64,000 nucleotides of DNA from Candidatus Pseudobacter hemicellulosilyticus (GCA_029202545.1 CP119311.1:3782001-3846000), one strand, 5' to 3'. Shown: positions 53,093-61,506, counted from the first letter of the stretch. Translations and numbers: made by a program. Notes: generated by a model not told the origin, from the sequence alone.

Positions 53093-54304
53093 TTAGGCAA
53101 CAGCTTTGTTCACCAGGGCGGCAGCTTCGCTGAGCAGGATGGCAGACTGAACTTTCAGGCCGCTTTCCTCGATCAGTTTCTTGGCTTCCTCAGCATTGGT
53201 GCCTTGCAGGCGTACAATGATGGGTACTTCAATATTGCCGATGGATTTATAAGCATCAATAACACCTTGTGCAACACGGTCGCAACGAACAATACCACCG
53301 AAGATATTGATCAGGATCGCTTTTACTTTGGGGTCTTTCAGGATGATGCGGAAGCCGGCTTCTACTGTGGTGGCGTTGGCAGTACCGCCTACGTCCAGGA
53401 AGTTGGCAGGTTGACCGCCGCTGAGTTGGATCATGTCCATAGTGGCCATGGCCAGACCGGCGCCGTTCACCATGCAACCTACGTTGCCATCCAGTTTTAC
53501 GAAGTTGAGGTTGTATTTACCTGCTTCTACTTCAGTAGGATCTTCTTCGCTGATATCACGCAGTGCTTCGAGGTCAGGATGACGCATCAGGGAGTTGTCG
53601 TCCAGGTTCATCTTACAGTCAACAGCAATGATCTTCTCATCAGAAGTTTTGAACAGGGGGTTGATCTCCAGCATGCTGCAATCCAGTCCAACATAAGCGT
53701 TATAGAGGTTGGTAACGAATTTCACGCAGTTTTTGAAAGCTTCACCTTTGAGGCCCAGGTTGAAAGCAATTTTCCTTGCCTGGAAACCGAGCAGACCGCC
53801 GGAAGGGTGTACCCACTCTTTGAAGATCTTTTCAGGGGTGTCATGGGCAACATCTTCGATGTTCATACCACCTTCAGTGCTGTACATGATCACATTCTGG
53901 CCTTTGCTGCGATCCAGTAATATGGAGAGATAAAATTCCTTAACGGGGTTGGGGCCAGGATAGTAAACGTCCTGGGCTACCAGAACCTTGTTCACGAGTT
54001 TACCAGCGGGACCTGTCTGGATGGTTTCCAGAACGCCGCCGAGGATGTTGGAGGCTATTTGTTTGATATCCTCAGCATTTTTACCAACCGCTACGCCGCG
54101 TTGTTCGGTGCCTTTGATCTTTCCCTTACCGCGGCCACCCGCATGGATCTGGGCTTTAACTACTGCGAAACTGTTTCCATATTGCACTTTAAGATTCTTG
54201 TAGGCTTCCTCTGCTGCATCGGCCCGGTCTACTGGGATGCCTTCCTGGACCGGTACATTGTACTTCTTGAGGAGTTCTTTAGCCTGGTACTCGTGGAGGT
54301 TCAT
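53093..54304 (-). CDS. sucC: succinate-CoA ligase, beta subunit
   Basis: This 403-residue protein has the ATP-grasp domain with MNLHEYQAKELLKKYNVP at the start, QIHAGGRGKGKIKG, and the C-terminal CoA-ligase domain with FLDVGGTANATTVEAGFRI and LINIFGGIVRCD. It makes succinate and ATP (or GTP) from succinyl-CoA in the TCA cycle with SucD, which is not adjacent here. An in-frame ATG two codons upstream (54310) is less likely. It diverges from punA. Confidence 0.97.
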   Translation of the reverse strand: MNLHEYQAKELLKKYNVPVQEGIPVDRADAAEEAYKNLKVQYGNSFAVVKAQIHAGGRGKGKIKGTEQRGVAVGKNAEDIKQIASNILGGVLETIQTGPAGKLVNKVLVAQDVYYPGPNPVKEFYLSILLDRSKGQNVIMYSTEGGMNIEDVAHDTPEKIFKEWVHPSGGLLGFQARKIAFNLGLKGEAFKNCVKFVTNLYNAYVGLDCSMLEINPLFKTSDEKIIAVDCKMNLDDNSLMRHPDLEALRDISEEDPTEVEAGKYNLNFVKLDGNVGCMVNGAGLAMATMDMIQLSGGQPANFLDVGGTANATTVEAGFRIILKDPKVKAILINIFGGIVRCDRVAQGVIDAYKSIGNIEVPIIVRLQGTNAEEAKKLIEESGLKVQSAILLSEAAALVNKAVA

Positions 54305-54355
54305 GAGCAAAAAATTTCAGCAAATGTAGTATAGGATGCGGGAAATGAAAAAAAC

Positions 54356-54363
54356 TATATTTG
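54356..54363 (+). promoter_or_regulatory. -7 element of punA (TATATTTG)
   Basis: TATATTTG fits TAnnTTTG and ends 8 nt before the chosen ATG at 54372. No TTG is at -33. The upstream in-frame ATG at 54336 would precede this element. Confidence 0.5.
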
Positions 54364-54371
54364 CGGCAACT

Positions 54372-55193
54372 ATGAGTAATATCATTGATAATTTGAACAA
54401 AACTACCAGCTTCCTCCGGACTTTTGCACCAGAAGCTCCTGAAGTTGGTATTATTCTCGGCAGCGGCCTCGGCAACCTGGCCACACAGATTGAGATACAG
54501 GCCGAGGTACCGTATGAACAGATCCCGCATTTTCCCGTTTCCACCGTGCAGGGCCATACCGGTAAGCTGATCTTCGGTAAGCTGGGCGGCAAGCGCATTG
54601 TGGCCATGGCCGGCCGCTTTCATTTTTATGAAGGCTATTCCGCTGAACAGGTAGTGTATCCCATCCGCGTCATGAAAATGCTGGGCATCAAATGCCTGCT
54701 CATTTCCAATGCGGCCGGCGGGGTGAACCCTGATTTTGCAGTGGGCGACCTGATGATCATCAATGATCATATCAGCTTTGCCATCGTTAATCCCCTGCTG
54801 GGCAGGAATTATGATGAGCTGGGGCCCCGCTTCCCGGACATGAGTGAACCTTACAGCAAGGCATTGATCAGCAGTATGAAGGGCATTGCAGCAGAAGCAG
54901 GCATCAGGGTCCATGAAGGCGTGTACTTTGGAGTAACAGGCCCCACTTTTGAAACCAGGGCTGAGTACAACCTGATCAAGCTGGCGGGCGCCGATGCCGT
55001 GGGCATGAGCACTGTCCAGGAAGCCATCATTGCCATCCATTCCGGTATTCCCGTGGCGGCTATCAGCGTGATCACCGATCTGGGCATCCGGGAAGAAGAG
55101 AATGTGATCACCCATGAAGAAGTGCTGCAGGCGGCCCGGGAAGCGGAGCCGAAACTGACCACTATCTTCACCAGGCTGATCGCCTCCCTGTAA
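54372..55193 (+). CDS. punA: purine-nucleoside phosphorylase (trimeric type)
   Basis: This 273-residue enzyme cleaves inosine or guanosine with phosphate. It has GIILGSGLGNLA (phosphate loop), VSTVQGHTGKLIFG, MAGRFHFYEGYS, LLISNAAGGVNPDF and GPTFETRAEYNLIKLAGADAVGMS split around the catalytic His/Glu/Asn region. This pattern is the PNP family 2 (trimeric) group. The start MSNIIDNLN fits the -7 element 8 nt before it. An in-frame ATG at 54336 would add twelve residues. Confidence 0.95.
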   Translation: MSNIIDNLNKTTSFLRTFAPEAPEVGIILGSGLGNLATQIEIQAEVPYEQIPHFPVSTVQGHTGKLIFGKLGGKRIVAMAGRFHFYEGYSAEQVVYPIRVMKMLGIKCLLISNAAGGVNPDFAVGDLMIINDHISFAIVNPLLGRNYDELGPRFPDMSEPYSKALISSMKGIAAEAGIRVHEGVYFGVTGPTFETRAEYNLIKLAGADAVGMSTVQEAIIAIHSGIPVAAISVITDLGIREEENVITHEEVLQAAREAEPKLTTIFTRLIASL

Positions 55194-55298
55194 GGATCAG
55201 GCGGCCAAGATTCTGTTAATTGTACGGGGGCGGAAAAACCTGTTCCTGAAAACCGCTTTTTAATCACTAATTTGCCGCCTCGTTAATTATAGGTATAC

Positions 55299-57332
55299 GT
55301 GTTCAGTAAATTTAATATCATTGTCATAGTACTGTTGCTTACCGGCGTAGCCTACCAGGCTACGGCCCAGGATGATGTCATTCGCCGCATGCAGGGAATG
55401 GGCGGCCGCTTCGGCGGCGGCGGCGGAGGGGGCGACAGTATCGCGCATCGTACAGGTCTGGAAGATTCGTTGACCATCCGTTTCCGTTACCTGGATTCCA
55501 GCCGCATGCGCACCTTCGATTCCGCATTGTACGATTTCACCAAAGTATATCCATTGCCCTGGGATCATGTGACCCTCGGCAACTTTGGAACCGCCTCAAG
55601 GCCCCTGGTCTTCAAACCCCTGCTGAAAGCAGGCTGGGACCATGGCTTCCATGCCTTTGATCCCTACCTGTATAAGCTGTCAGAGACCCGCTTCTACAAT
55701 ACCACCCGGCCCTTTACCCAGATGGATTACCTGCTGGGGGCGCAGTCGGAACAGATGATCCAGCTGACCCATACCCAGAATATCCGGCCCAACTGGAACG
55801 CCGGCTTTCAGTACCGGCTGATCAACTCGCCCGGGTTCTTCCAGAACCAGAATACCAACCACAATAATTACCGCTTTCATTCCTGGTACCAGTCCAAGAA
55901 CAAGCGTTACCAGAATTTTGTGGTGCTGATCGGTAACAAGCTGCAGGCCGGTGAGAACGGCGGTATCCGCACGGATGTCAAATACCTGGACAGCGCCGCT
56001 TTCTCCGAAAGGTCCACCATCCCTACACAGCTGGGCCTGAACCAGCCCGGCAGCCGTAACTTTTTCACCACCAGTATTGCCACCGGCAGCTTTTTCACTG
56101 ATGCCCACTATATGATGCGGCAGCAGTATGATCTGGGACAGAAGGACTCTATTGTGACCGACAGCTCGGTGATCCCCCTGTTCTATCCCAGGCTGCGACT
56201 GGAACATACCATTACTTACAATACCTATAAGTACCGGTTCCGGGATAACAATGCCGACAGCGCCTACTATAACCATAACTATGGCATCGCCTATCCTACC
56301 AATAGCGGCAACAGTTTCTTCATCCAGGATTTCTGGAAAGTGATGGTGAACGATTTTTCCGTATACCAGTTCCCCGATGCTAAAAATGCCGCCCAGTTTA
56401 TCAAGGTAGGGGCCACCATGGAAAATATTTCCGGCAATTTCAACCTGCGCCGCAACGGCGCCCTGAGCCGGATGAAGGATTATAACTTCCTGGTGCATGG
56501 CGAATACCGCAACAAGACCCGTAACCAGAAATGGGACCTGGAAGCCTATGGCCAGTTCTATGTACATGGCTATAATGGGGCCGACTATGACGCCTACGCA
56601 AGTCTGAAACGCCTGCTGCCCGGGAAACTGGGCTACCTGCAGCTGGGCTTCCGCAACGTGAACCGCAGTCCCTCCATGGTGTACGACCAGGTCAGCGCCT
56701 TTTATATGGGTGATTCCCTGACCTTCAACAAGGAGAATATCACCAATATCTTCGGATCGCTGGAAGTGCCACACCTGAAGCTCAAACTGGCCGCCAGCTA
56801 TTACCTGCTGACCAACCTGACCTATTTCAGGGATATCTACCAGCCGGACCAGTCCTCATCTCCTTTCAATATTTTACAGGTCACGGCAGAAAAGGAGTTC
56901 CGCATTGGCGGCAACTGGAACTGGCGCACCTGGCTGGTGCTCCAGCAGCGCGCCGGTAATGGTCCGGTCAATATGCCGCTGCTCACCACGCGCAACCAGG
57001 TGGGTTATGATGGTAACCTGGGCTTTAAAAACCTGCGTACCAGCTTTGGCCTGGAATTCCGCTATTTTACAGCGTATGACGCGCCGGTGTATTCACCGCT
57101 TCAAGGACAGTATGCGTACCAGGATACGGAGCGGCTTTCCCTTAAGCTGCCGGATATCAGCGCCTACCTGCATTTCCGGATCCGCACTTTTACAGCCTAT
57201 GTACGGGCGGAAAACCTCAATTCGCTGGACCCTACACAGGGCGGTTTCCTCAACAACAATGTACCCACTTTCAACTACCCCTACCCGGGACTACAGATCC
57301 GCGTAGGTATCTTCTGGACCTTCGTGAATTAA
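55299..57332 (+). CDS. putative porin (beta-barrel outer-membrane protein)
   Basis: This 677-residue protein starts at a GTG codon that places a good signal peptide at its N-terminus (MFSKFNIIVIVLLLTGVAYQ, cleavage near ATAQ). A Gly-rich stretch follows (GRFGGGGGGGD), then a large barrel domain typical of the Bacteroidota putative-porin family (LYKLSETRFYNTTRPFTQMD, FQYRLINSPGFFQNQNTNHN). It ends in an aromatic strand (LQIRVGIFWTFVN). Its role is probably passage of small molecules across the outer membrane. The non-ATG start rests on the signal peptide. Confidence 0.85.
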   Translation: MFSKFNIIVIVLLLTGVAYQATAQDDVIRRMQGMGGRFGGGGGGGDSIAHRTGLEDSLTIRFRYLDSSRMRTFDSALYDFTKVYPLPWDHVTLGNFGTASRPLVFKPLLKAGWDHGFHAFDPYLYKLSETRFYNTTRPFTQMDYLLGAQSEQMIQLTHTQNIRPNWNAGFQYRLINSPGFFQNQNTNHNNYRFHSWYQSKNKRYQNFVVLIGNKLQAGENGGIRTDVKYLDSAAFSERSTIPTQLGLNQPGSRNFFTTSIATGSFFTDAHYMMRQQYDLGQKDSIVTDSSVIPLFYPRLRLEHTITYNTYKYRFRDNNADSAYYNHNYGIAYPTNSGNSFFIQDFWKVMVNDFSVYQFPDAKNAAQFIKVGATMENISGNFNLRRNGALSRMKDYNFLVHGEYRNKTRNQKWDLEAYGQFYVHGYNGADYDAYASLKRLLPGKLGYLQLGFRNVNRSPSMVYDQVSAFYMGDSLTFNKENITNIFGSLEVPHLKLKLAASYYLLTNLTYFRDIYQPDQSSSPFNILQVTAEKEFRIGGNWNWRTWLVLQQRAGNGPVNMPLLTTRNQVGYDGNLGFKNLRTSFGLEFRYFTAYDAPVYSPLQGQYAYQDTERLSLKLPDISAYLHFRIRTFTAYVRAENLNSLDPTQGGFLNNNVPTFNYPYPGLQIRVGIFWTFVN

Positions 57333-57406
57333 TGACCGGGATTTACACCGGAAAAAATTGGGAAATATAACGGTTATCAGCAGGGTAAAAAATATATGCT
57401 GATTTC

Positions 57407-57436
57407 TTGCTGTTATGCAGGAAAGGAGTAGCTTTG
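57407..57436 (+). promoter_or_regulatory. promoter of the small membrane protein pair
   Basis: TTG (57407-57409), 19 nt, TAGCTTTG (57429-57436) is an exact match to the Bacteroidota consensus. The first gene starts 22 nt later. Confidence 0.75.
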
Positions 57437-57458
57437 GGGTGAAATAAACTAACGGTAT

Positions 57459-57728
57459 ATGGTAGTTGATAAGGTAGTGTTGTATGAAAGCCTGGCGCCT
57501 AAGTTAGGTGCGAAGGAAGTAGAATTGTTGATTGAGTATATTGATTTCAGGATAAGACAATCTCTTGATGCCAGCTTGAAACCCCATCAGGCTGAGCGGG
57601 AGGTGCATGAAAAAAAGAGAGCGCGATGGTGGGAAAATATGGGTTTCGTAGTATATAATATTATACAGACTTTCCTGATCATTGTTTTCCTTTTGCTGGT
57701 GGATAAATTATTCAATAAAAAATTATAA
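57459..57728 (+). CDS. small C-terminally anchored membrane protein (hypothetical)
   Basis: This 89-residue protein has a helical N-terminal part (VVLYESLAPKLGAKEVELLI), a basic stretch (HEKKRARWWE) and one C-terminal transmembrane helix (FLIIVFLLLVDKLF). No family is recognised. Its first 40 residues align with those of the gene directly after it (see there), and both share the pattern W/Y-x-x-L-x-x-KLG-x-x-E. One base separates the two genes, so they are co-translated. Composition is AT-rich relative to the flanks. Confidence 0.75.
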   Translation: MVVDKVVLYESLAPKLGAKEVELLIEYIDFRIRQSLDASLKPHQAEREVHEKKRARWWENMGFVVYNIIQTFLIIVFLLLVDKLFNKKL

Positions 57729-57729
57729 A

Positions 57730-58110
57730 ATGACATTTTTAGAGAACGTCAGTTGGTTTGATCTGCTGCGGAATAAACTGGGGCAGCAGGAGGCAACCGC
57801 TATCGTACATATGGTGAACTCAAAGGTGAGGCAGGCTTATGAGGGTGCCAGGCAAGAATTTGCTGCCAATGAACAGTTTAATCAGCTAAAAGGTGAATTC
57901 ATTCAGGTAAAAGGTGAGGTTATTCAAGTAAAAGGTGAGGTCAATTCCTTACGTTTGGAGTTTAATGATTTCAGGCAGGAGATGAGGGTATTCAAAGCTG
58001 ATATGATGAAGTTCAAAGAGGTATTGCATAAGGATATGCATGCTGTTGCCATCAGGCAATGGATTGCAATAGTTGGGGCCGTTCTCGCCATTATTTATAT
58101 CAGAGGGTAG
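57730..58110 (+). CDS. coiled-coil protein with C-terminal membrane helix (hypothetical)
   Basis: This 126-residue protein has an N-terminal helical domain (WFDLLRNKLGQQEATAIVHM), a long coiled coil of about 60 residues containing three near-identical heptads (QVKGEVI, QVKGEVN and QLKGEFI), and a C-terminal membrane helix (WIAIVGAVLAIIYI). The N-terminal domain is paralogous to that of the preceding protein: NKLGQQEATAIVHMVNSKVR against PKLGAKEVELLIEYIDFRIR. The start at 57730 directly follows the stop of that gene. The two may form a hetero-oligomer at the membrane. Function unknown. Confidence 0.75.
   Translation: MTFLENVSWFDLLRNKLGQQEATAIVHMVNSKVRQAYEGARQEFAANEQFNQLKGEFIQVKGEVIQVKGEVNSLRLEFNDFRQEMRVFKADMMKFKEVLHKDMHAVAIRQWIAIVGAVLAIIYIRG
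57886..57948 (+). repeat. three 21-bp tandem repeats coding for coiled-coil heptads
   Basis: Three units of 21 bp, each containing TAAAAGGTGA, lie head to tail within the coiled-coil gene and encode heptads. Unit number may vary between strains. Confidence 0.75.
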
Positions 58111-58129
58111 CTGATATTTACGCTTCCCT

Positions 58130-58191
58130 GAATTCTATAAATCAAACCGGCAATTCTGTAACAACCCCTCCCCCCGCTCCTGGTAGCTTTG
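58130..58191 (+). promoter_or_regulatory. copper-regulon promoter/operator before copA
   Basis: GAATTCTATAAA (58130-58141), CAATTCTGTAACAACCCC (ending 58168) and TAGCTTTG (58184-58191) match the region before copZ with the same spacing of the first two elements. The -7 element TAGCTTTG ends 9 nt before the copA ATG. No TTG is present at -33; the TGTAACAACCCC box takes that place, as expected for an activator-dependent promoter. Confidence 0.7.
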
Positions 58192-58200
58192 TAGTTGCAA

Positions 58201-60549
58201 ATGACTACCATGGAAACTACCCCAACAAATACCATTCACCAGCAGATCCCCGTCACCGGTATGAGCTGTGCTGCCTGTGCAGTGAGCGTGGAATCAATGG
58301 TGGCTGCGCTGCCCGGTGTGCAGCAGGCCGCCGTGAACTTCGCCAGTCAATCCCTGCAGGTAAGTTATGATCCCCATCAGGTCAGTGCTGAACAGTTACA
58401 GCAGGCTGTACAGTCCATTGGCTATGATCTGCTCATAGATGTGGAAGATCCCGCCGCCGCACAGGAAGCGGTACAGTTAAAAGAATTTTCTTCCCTGCGC
58501 CGCAGGACCCTGCTGGCAGCTGCACTCACCCTGCCGGTAGTACTGATCGGCATGTTCTGGATGGATATTCCCTATGGCAATTATATCATGTGGGCGCTCA
58601 GTACGCCAGTACTGTTTGTATTCGGTCGATCCTTCTTTATCAATGCCGCAAAGCAGGCCCGCCATGGCAAGGCCAATATGGATACGCTGGTAGCCGTCAG
58701 CACAGGTATAGCCTATGCTTTCAGTGTTTTTAATAGCGTATATCCAGCATTCTGGCACCAGCGCGGCCTGCATCCGCATGTTTATTTTGAGACAGCGGCC
58801 GTGATCGTTGTGTTCATCATGTTAGGCAAACTGCTGGAATTAAGGGCCCGCGCTACCACTTCCGGCGCCATCAAAAAGCTGATCGGGCTGCAGCCGGATA
58901 CTGTCTGGCTGCTGGAGCGGGAAGCTGCTACCGGGAACGGATTGCCCGGTGAAGAGGCTTCCCCTTTACAATCCGTCACAGCCCCGGGACAACTGGCAGA
59001 CCAGGTCCAGGCAAAAAGGGTAGGGCAGCCACGCTCCATCCCGCTGGCGGATGTCCGGAAAGCGGATATCCTATTGGTTCGTCCCGGAGAAAAAATTCCT
59101 GTAGACGGCCGGGTGACAGCAGGTGAATCCTATGTGGATGAATCCATGCTGACCGGCGAACCGGTTCCCGTACCCAAACAAGCTGGCGATAGCGTATTTG
59201 CCGGGACCATCAACCAGCAGGGCAGCTTCTCTTTCCGGGCTGAAAAGATCGGGCGGGATACTGTCCTCTCGCAGATCATCAGGCGGGTACAGGAGGCGCA
59301 GGGCTCCAAAGCGCCGGTGCAGCGACTGGTAGACAAAGTGGCCGGCATCTTTGTCCCCGTAGTGATGGGTATAGCCCTCCTGGCTGGGCTGGCCTGGTTC
59401 TTTGCCGGCGGCGAATCTGGCTTCACCCACGGCCTCCTGGCCTTTGTAACAGTACTGGTCATCGCCTGTCCCTGTGCGCTCGGCCTGGCCACACCCACCG
59501 CTATCATGGTTGGGGTAGGCAGGGGCGCTGAACAGGGACTGCTGATCAAAGACGCGGCCAGCCTGGAACTGGCGCACGGGGTAGATACCATTGTGCTGGA
59601 CAAGACCGGCACCCTGACCACCGGCAAACCCATACTGACCGGCCTGCAATGGGCCGCTGGCCTGGAAGGCCGGCAGGACCAGCTGGCAGCCATCCTCCTA
59701 TCTGTAGAACAGCCTTCTTCCCATCCCCTGGCTTCTGCCGTAGTGAACCATTTACAGGGGCAGCATGTTGGTACAGTACTGGTTGGCGCCTTCCGGAACC
59801 TGACCGGGAAAGGGGTGGAGGCCCGTGTCAACGATCAGGCCTACCGTGTGGGTAATAAAGCCCTGCTGGACGATTGGAACCTGCCCATACCCGCCGACCT
59901 GCAAAATGCCGCAGATAGCTGGGCCAGGGCCGCCAGAACGGTCTGTTTCTTTGCCAGCCAACAGCAGGTCCTGGCAGTTTTTGCCATTGAGGACGCGGTA
60001 AAACCCGGTTCGGCCGAAGCGGTAAAGACCCTGCAGAGCATGGGGATCGACATATTCCTGTTGACCGGCGATAACCCGGAAACAGCTGCCGCAGTAGCAG
60101 CCCAGGTGGGGATCACCGGGTATAAAGCCGGGGTTTCTCCCGGAGAAAAAGCGGTCTTTGTCCGGGAGCTTCAGGCGGCCGGTAAAACGGTGGCCATGGT
60201 GGGAGATGGGATCAACGATGCGGAAGCGCTGGCGCAGGCCGCCATTGGCATTGCTATGGGCCACGGTTCAGATATTGCCATTGAGTCTGCCGGTATGAGT
60301 TTATTATCAGCCGATCTGCGGCAGATACCCAAAGCACTGAAATTGTCCCGGTACACCGTTCGCACCATCCGGCAGAACCTGTTCTGGGCTTTTATTTATA
60401 ATTTGGCAGGGATACCGGTTGCGGCCGGCATACTGTACCCTATCAATGGTTTCCTGCTGAACCCGATGATTGCCGGTGCAGCCATGGCGTTAAGCTCGGT
60501 ATCTGTTGTCAGCAACAGCCTGCTGTTGAAATTCAAAAAACTATCCTGA
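58201..60549 (+). CDS. copA: copper-translocating P1B-type ATPase
   Basis: This 782-residue inner-membrane pump exports Cu(I) using ATP. It has one N-terminal heavy-metal domain with GMSCAACAVSVE (Cys23 and Cys26). The actuator domain has MLTGEPVPV; the membrane metal site has CPC in VIACPCALGLATP; the phosphorylation site is DKTGTLT; SSHPLA and GDGINDAEA complete the ATP-binding region. Between KLIGLQPDT and ADVRKADILLVRPGE the actuator carries an insertion of roughly 30 residues rich in Gly, Ala and Gln (about 58920-59030), absent from typical members. The ATG at 58201 is chosen because the -7 element lies 9 nt before it. It overlaps the downstream regulator by one base. Confidence 0.96.
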   Translation: MTTMETTPTNTIHQQIPVTGMSCAACAVSVESMVAALPGVQQAAVNFASQSLQVSYDPHQVSAEQLQQAVQSIGYDLLIDVEDPAAAQEAVQLKEFSSLRRRTLLAAALTLPVVLIGMFWMDIPYGNYIMWALSTPVLFVFGRSFFINAAKQARHGKANMDTLVAVSTGIAYAFSVFNSVYPAFWHQRGLHPHVYFETAAVIVVFIMLGKLLELRARATTSGAIKKLIGLQPDTVWLLEREAATGNGLPGEEASPLQSVTAPGQLADQVQAKRVGQPRSIPLADVRKADILLVRPGEKIPVDGRVTAGESYVDESMLTGEPVPVPKQAGDSVFAGTINQQGSFSFRAEKIGRDTVLSQIIRRVQEAQGSKAPVQRLVDKVAGIFVPVVMGIALLAGLAWFFAGGESGFTHGLLAFVTVLVIACPCALGLATPTAIMVGVGRGAEQGLLIKDAASLELAHGVDTIVLDKTGTLTTGKPILTGLQWAAGLEGRQDQLAAILLSVEQPSSHPLASAVVNHLQGQHVGTVLVGAFRNLTGKGVEARVNDQAYRVGNKALLDDWNLPIPADLQNAADSWARAARTVCFFASQQQVLAVFAIEDAVKPGSAEAVKTLQSMGIDIFLLTGDNPETAAAVAAQVGITGYKAGVSPGEKAVFVRELQAAGKTVAMVGDGINDAEALAQAAIGIAMGHGSDIAIESAGMSLLSADLRQIPKALKLSRYTVRTIRQNLFWAFIYNLAGIPVAAGILYPINGFLLNPMIAGAAMALSSVSVVSNSLLLKFKKLS

Positions 60550-61121
60550 TGGTATTACATATAAAGAATATGGTCTGTAACCGCTGCAAATTTGTGGTCA
60601 GGACCGAACTGGAAAAGCTGGGATATACGGTCAATAATATGACACTGGGAGAAGTGGAGATTGCTGAGGAACCAGGCCAGGATCAGTTAAGCAAACTGGA
60701 AGAAAAGCTAACAGCCTTCGGTTTTGAATTGATCGGCGATCGGTCCGGCCAGCTGATAGAGCAACTCAAAACAGCTATCATCGGCCTGGTCCAGGATCCC
60801 CAAAAGCTGGACCAGTTGCAGAAACTAACCCTGTCAGCCTATCTCTCCCAATCACTGCACCGCGATTATTCTTCCCTGAGCAAATTGTTCTCCGAAGTGG
60901 AAGGCATCACCATTGAACAGTATTTTATCCTGCAAAAGATTGAACGCGCCAAGGAGCTGTTGGTTTATGGAGAACTGAGCCTCACCGAGATTGCCTATGA
61001 ACTGGGATATAGCAGTGTGGCGCATATCAGCAGCCAGTTCAAAAAAGTAACGGGATTAACCCCAAGCCATTTCAGGAATTTACGGGGGGAGAACCGGAAG
61101 CCATTGGATGAAGTGAAATAG
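60549..61121 (+). CDS. AraC-family regulator with N-terminal CxxC metal-binding domain
   Basis: This 190-residue protein joins an HMA-like ferredoxin-fold domain (residues 1-70; MVCNRC, Cys10 and Cys13, with LGEVEIAEEPG) to a single AraC DNA-binding domain (about 85-180; LSLTEIAYELGYSSVAHISS, FKKVTGLTPSHFRN). The usual AraC sugar-binding domain is absent, so the metal domain is probably the sensor. It starts one base inside the copA stop (TGATG). It likely activates copA and copZ in response to copper through the shared upstream boxes. That last point is inference. Confidence 0.9.
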   Translation: MVLHIKNMVCNRCKFVVRTELEKLGYTVNNMTLGEVEIAEEPGQDQLSKLEEKLTAFGFELIGDRSGQLIEQLKTAIIGLVQDPQKLDQLQKLTLSAYLSQSLHRDYSSLSKLFSEVEGITIEQYFILQKIERAKELLVYGELSLTEIAYELGYSSVAHISSQFKKVTGLTPSHFRNLRGENRKPLDEVK

Positions 61122-61216
61122 GCATAGCAAAAATTAAAAGTGAATTGGAATCCGCGCTTTTGTTCCCTGACAGAGGCCCTTATTTTTGTGTGCTATACAG
61201 GAGCGTTAAAAACACT

Positions 61217-61277
61217 GAATTATATAAACCCTTTCCCCAATCCTGTAACAACCCCGACGCAGACAGCAGTAGCTTTG
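61217..61277 (+). promoter_or_regulatory. copper-regulon promoter/operator before copZ
   Basis: GAATTATATAAA (61217-61228), CAATCCTGTAACAACCCC (ending 61255) and TAGCTTTG (61270-61277) match the copA upstream region. The distance from GAATT to TGTAAC is 27 bp in both; the gap from CCCC to the -7 element is 14 here and 15 there. Confidence 0.7.
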
Positions 61278-61296
61278 TAGTATAAAATCAAACAAA

Positions 61297-61506
61297 ATGA
61301 CACATCAATATCTTGTCAAAGGCATCAGCTGCGCAGGTTGTATCGATAATGTAACAAAGGCTTTACTCAATGTGCCCGGCGTACTCAGCGCTACTGTACA
61401 GAAAGAAGCGCCTCAGGCCACCGTGACTATGGAACAGCCTATTGATACCAGCATCTTGCAGGAAGCAGTTAAACAATACGGAAAATACGAGTTGAGCGAA
61501 AACTAA
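61297..61506 (+). CDS. copZ: copper chaperone, CopZ-like heavy-metal-associated domain
   Basis: This 69-residue protein is a single HMA domain (beta-alpha-beta-beta-alpha-beta) with the Cu(I) site GISCAGC (Cys12, Cys15). It delivers copper in the cytoplasm to the pump or to the regulator. Its promoter matches that of copA, so both respond to one signal. It is monocistronic, with a terminator about 95 bp after its stop. Confidence 0.93.
   Translation: MTHQYLVKGISCAGCIDNVTKALLNVPGVLSATVQKEAPQATVTMEQPIDTSILQEAVKQYGKYELSEN

Noticed and set aside
55680..56774. 364-codon open frame opposite the putative porin
   Set aside because: It is antisense to the barrel coding region, with no promoter and no domain.
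59041..59100. GGTTCGTCC match inside copA as a further repeat copy
   Set aside because: It encodes the conserved P-type ATPase motif LLVRPGEKIP, so the match is due to protein sequence; the same holds for similar matches at about 15878 and 43288.
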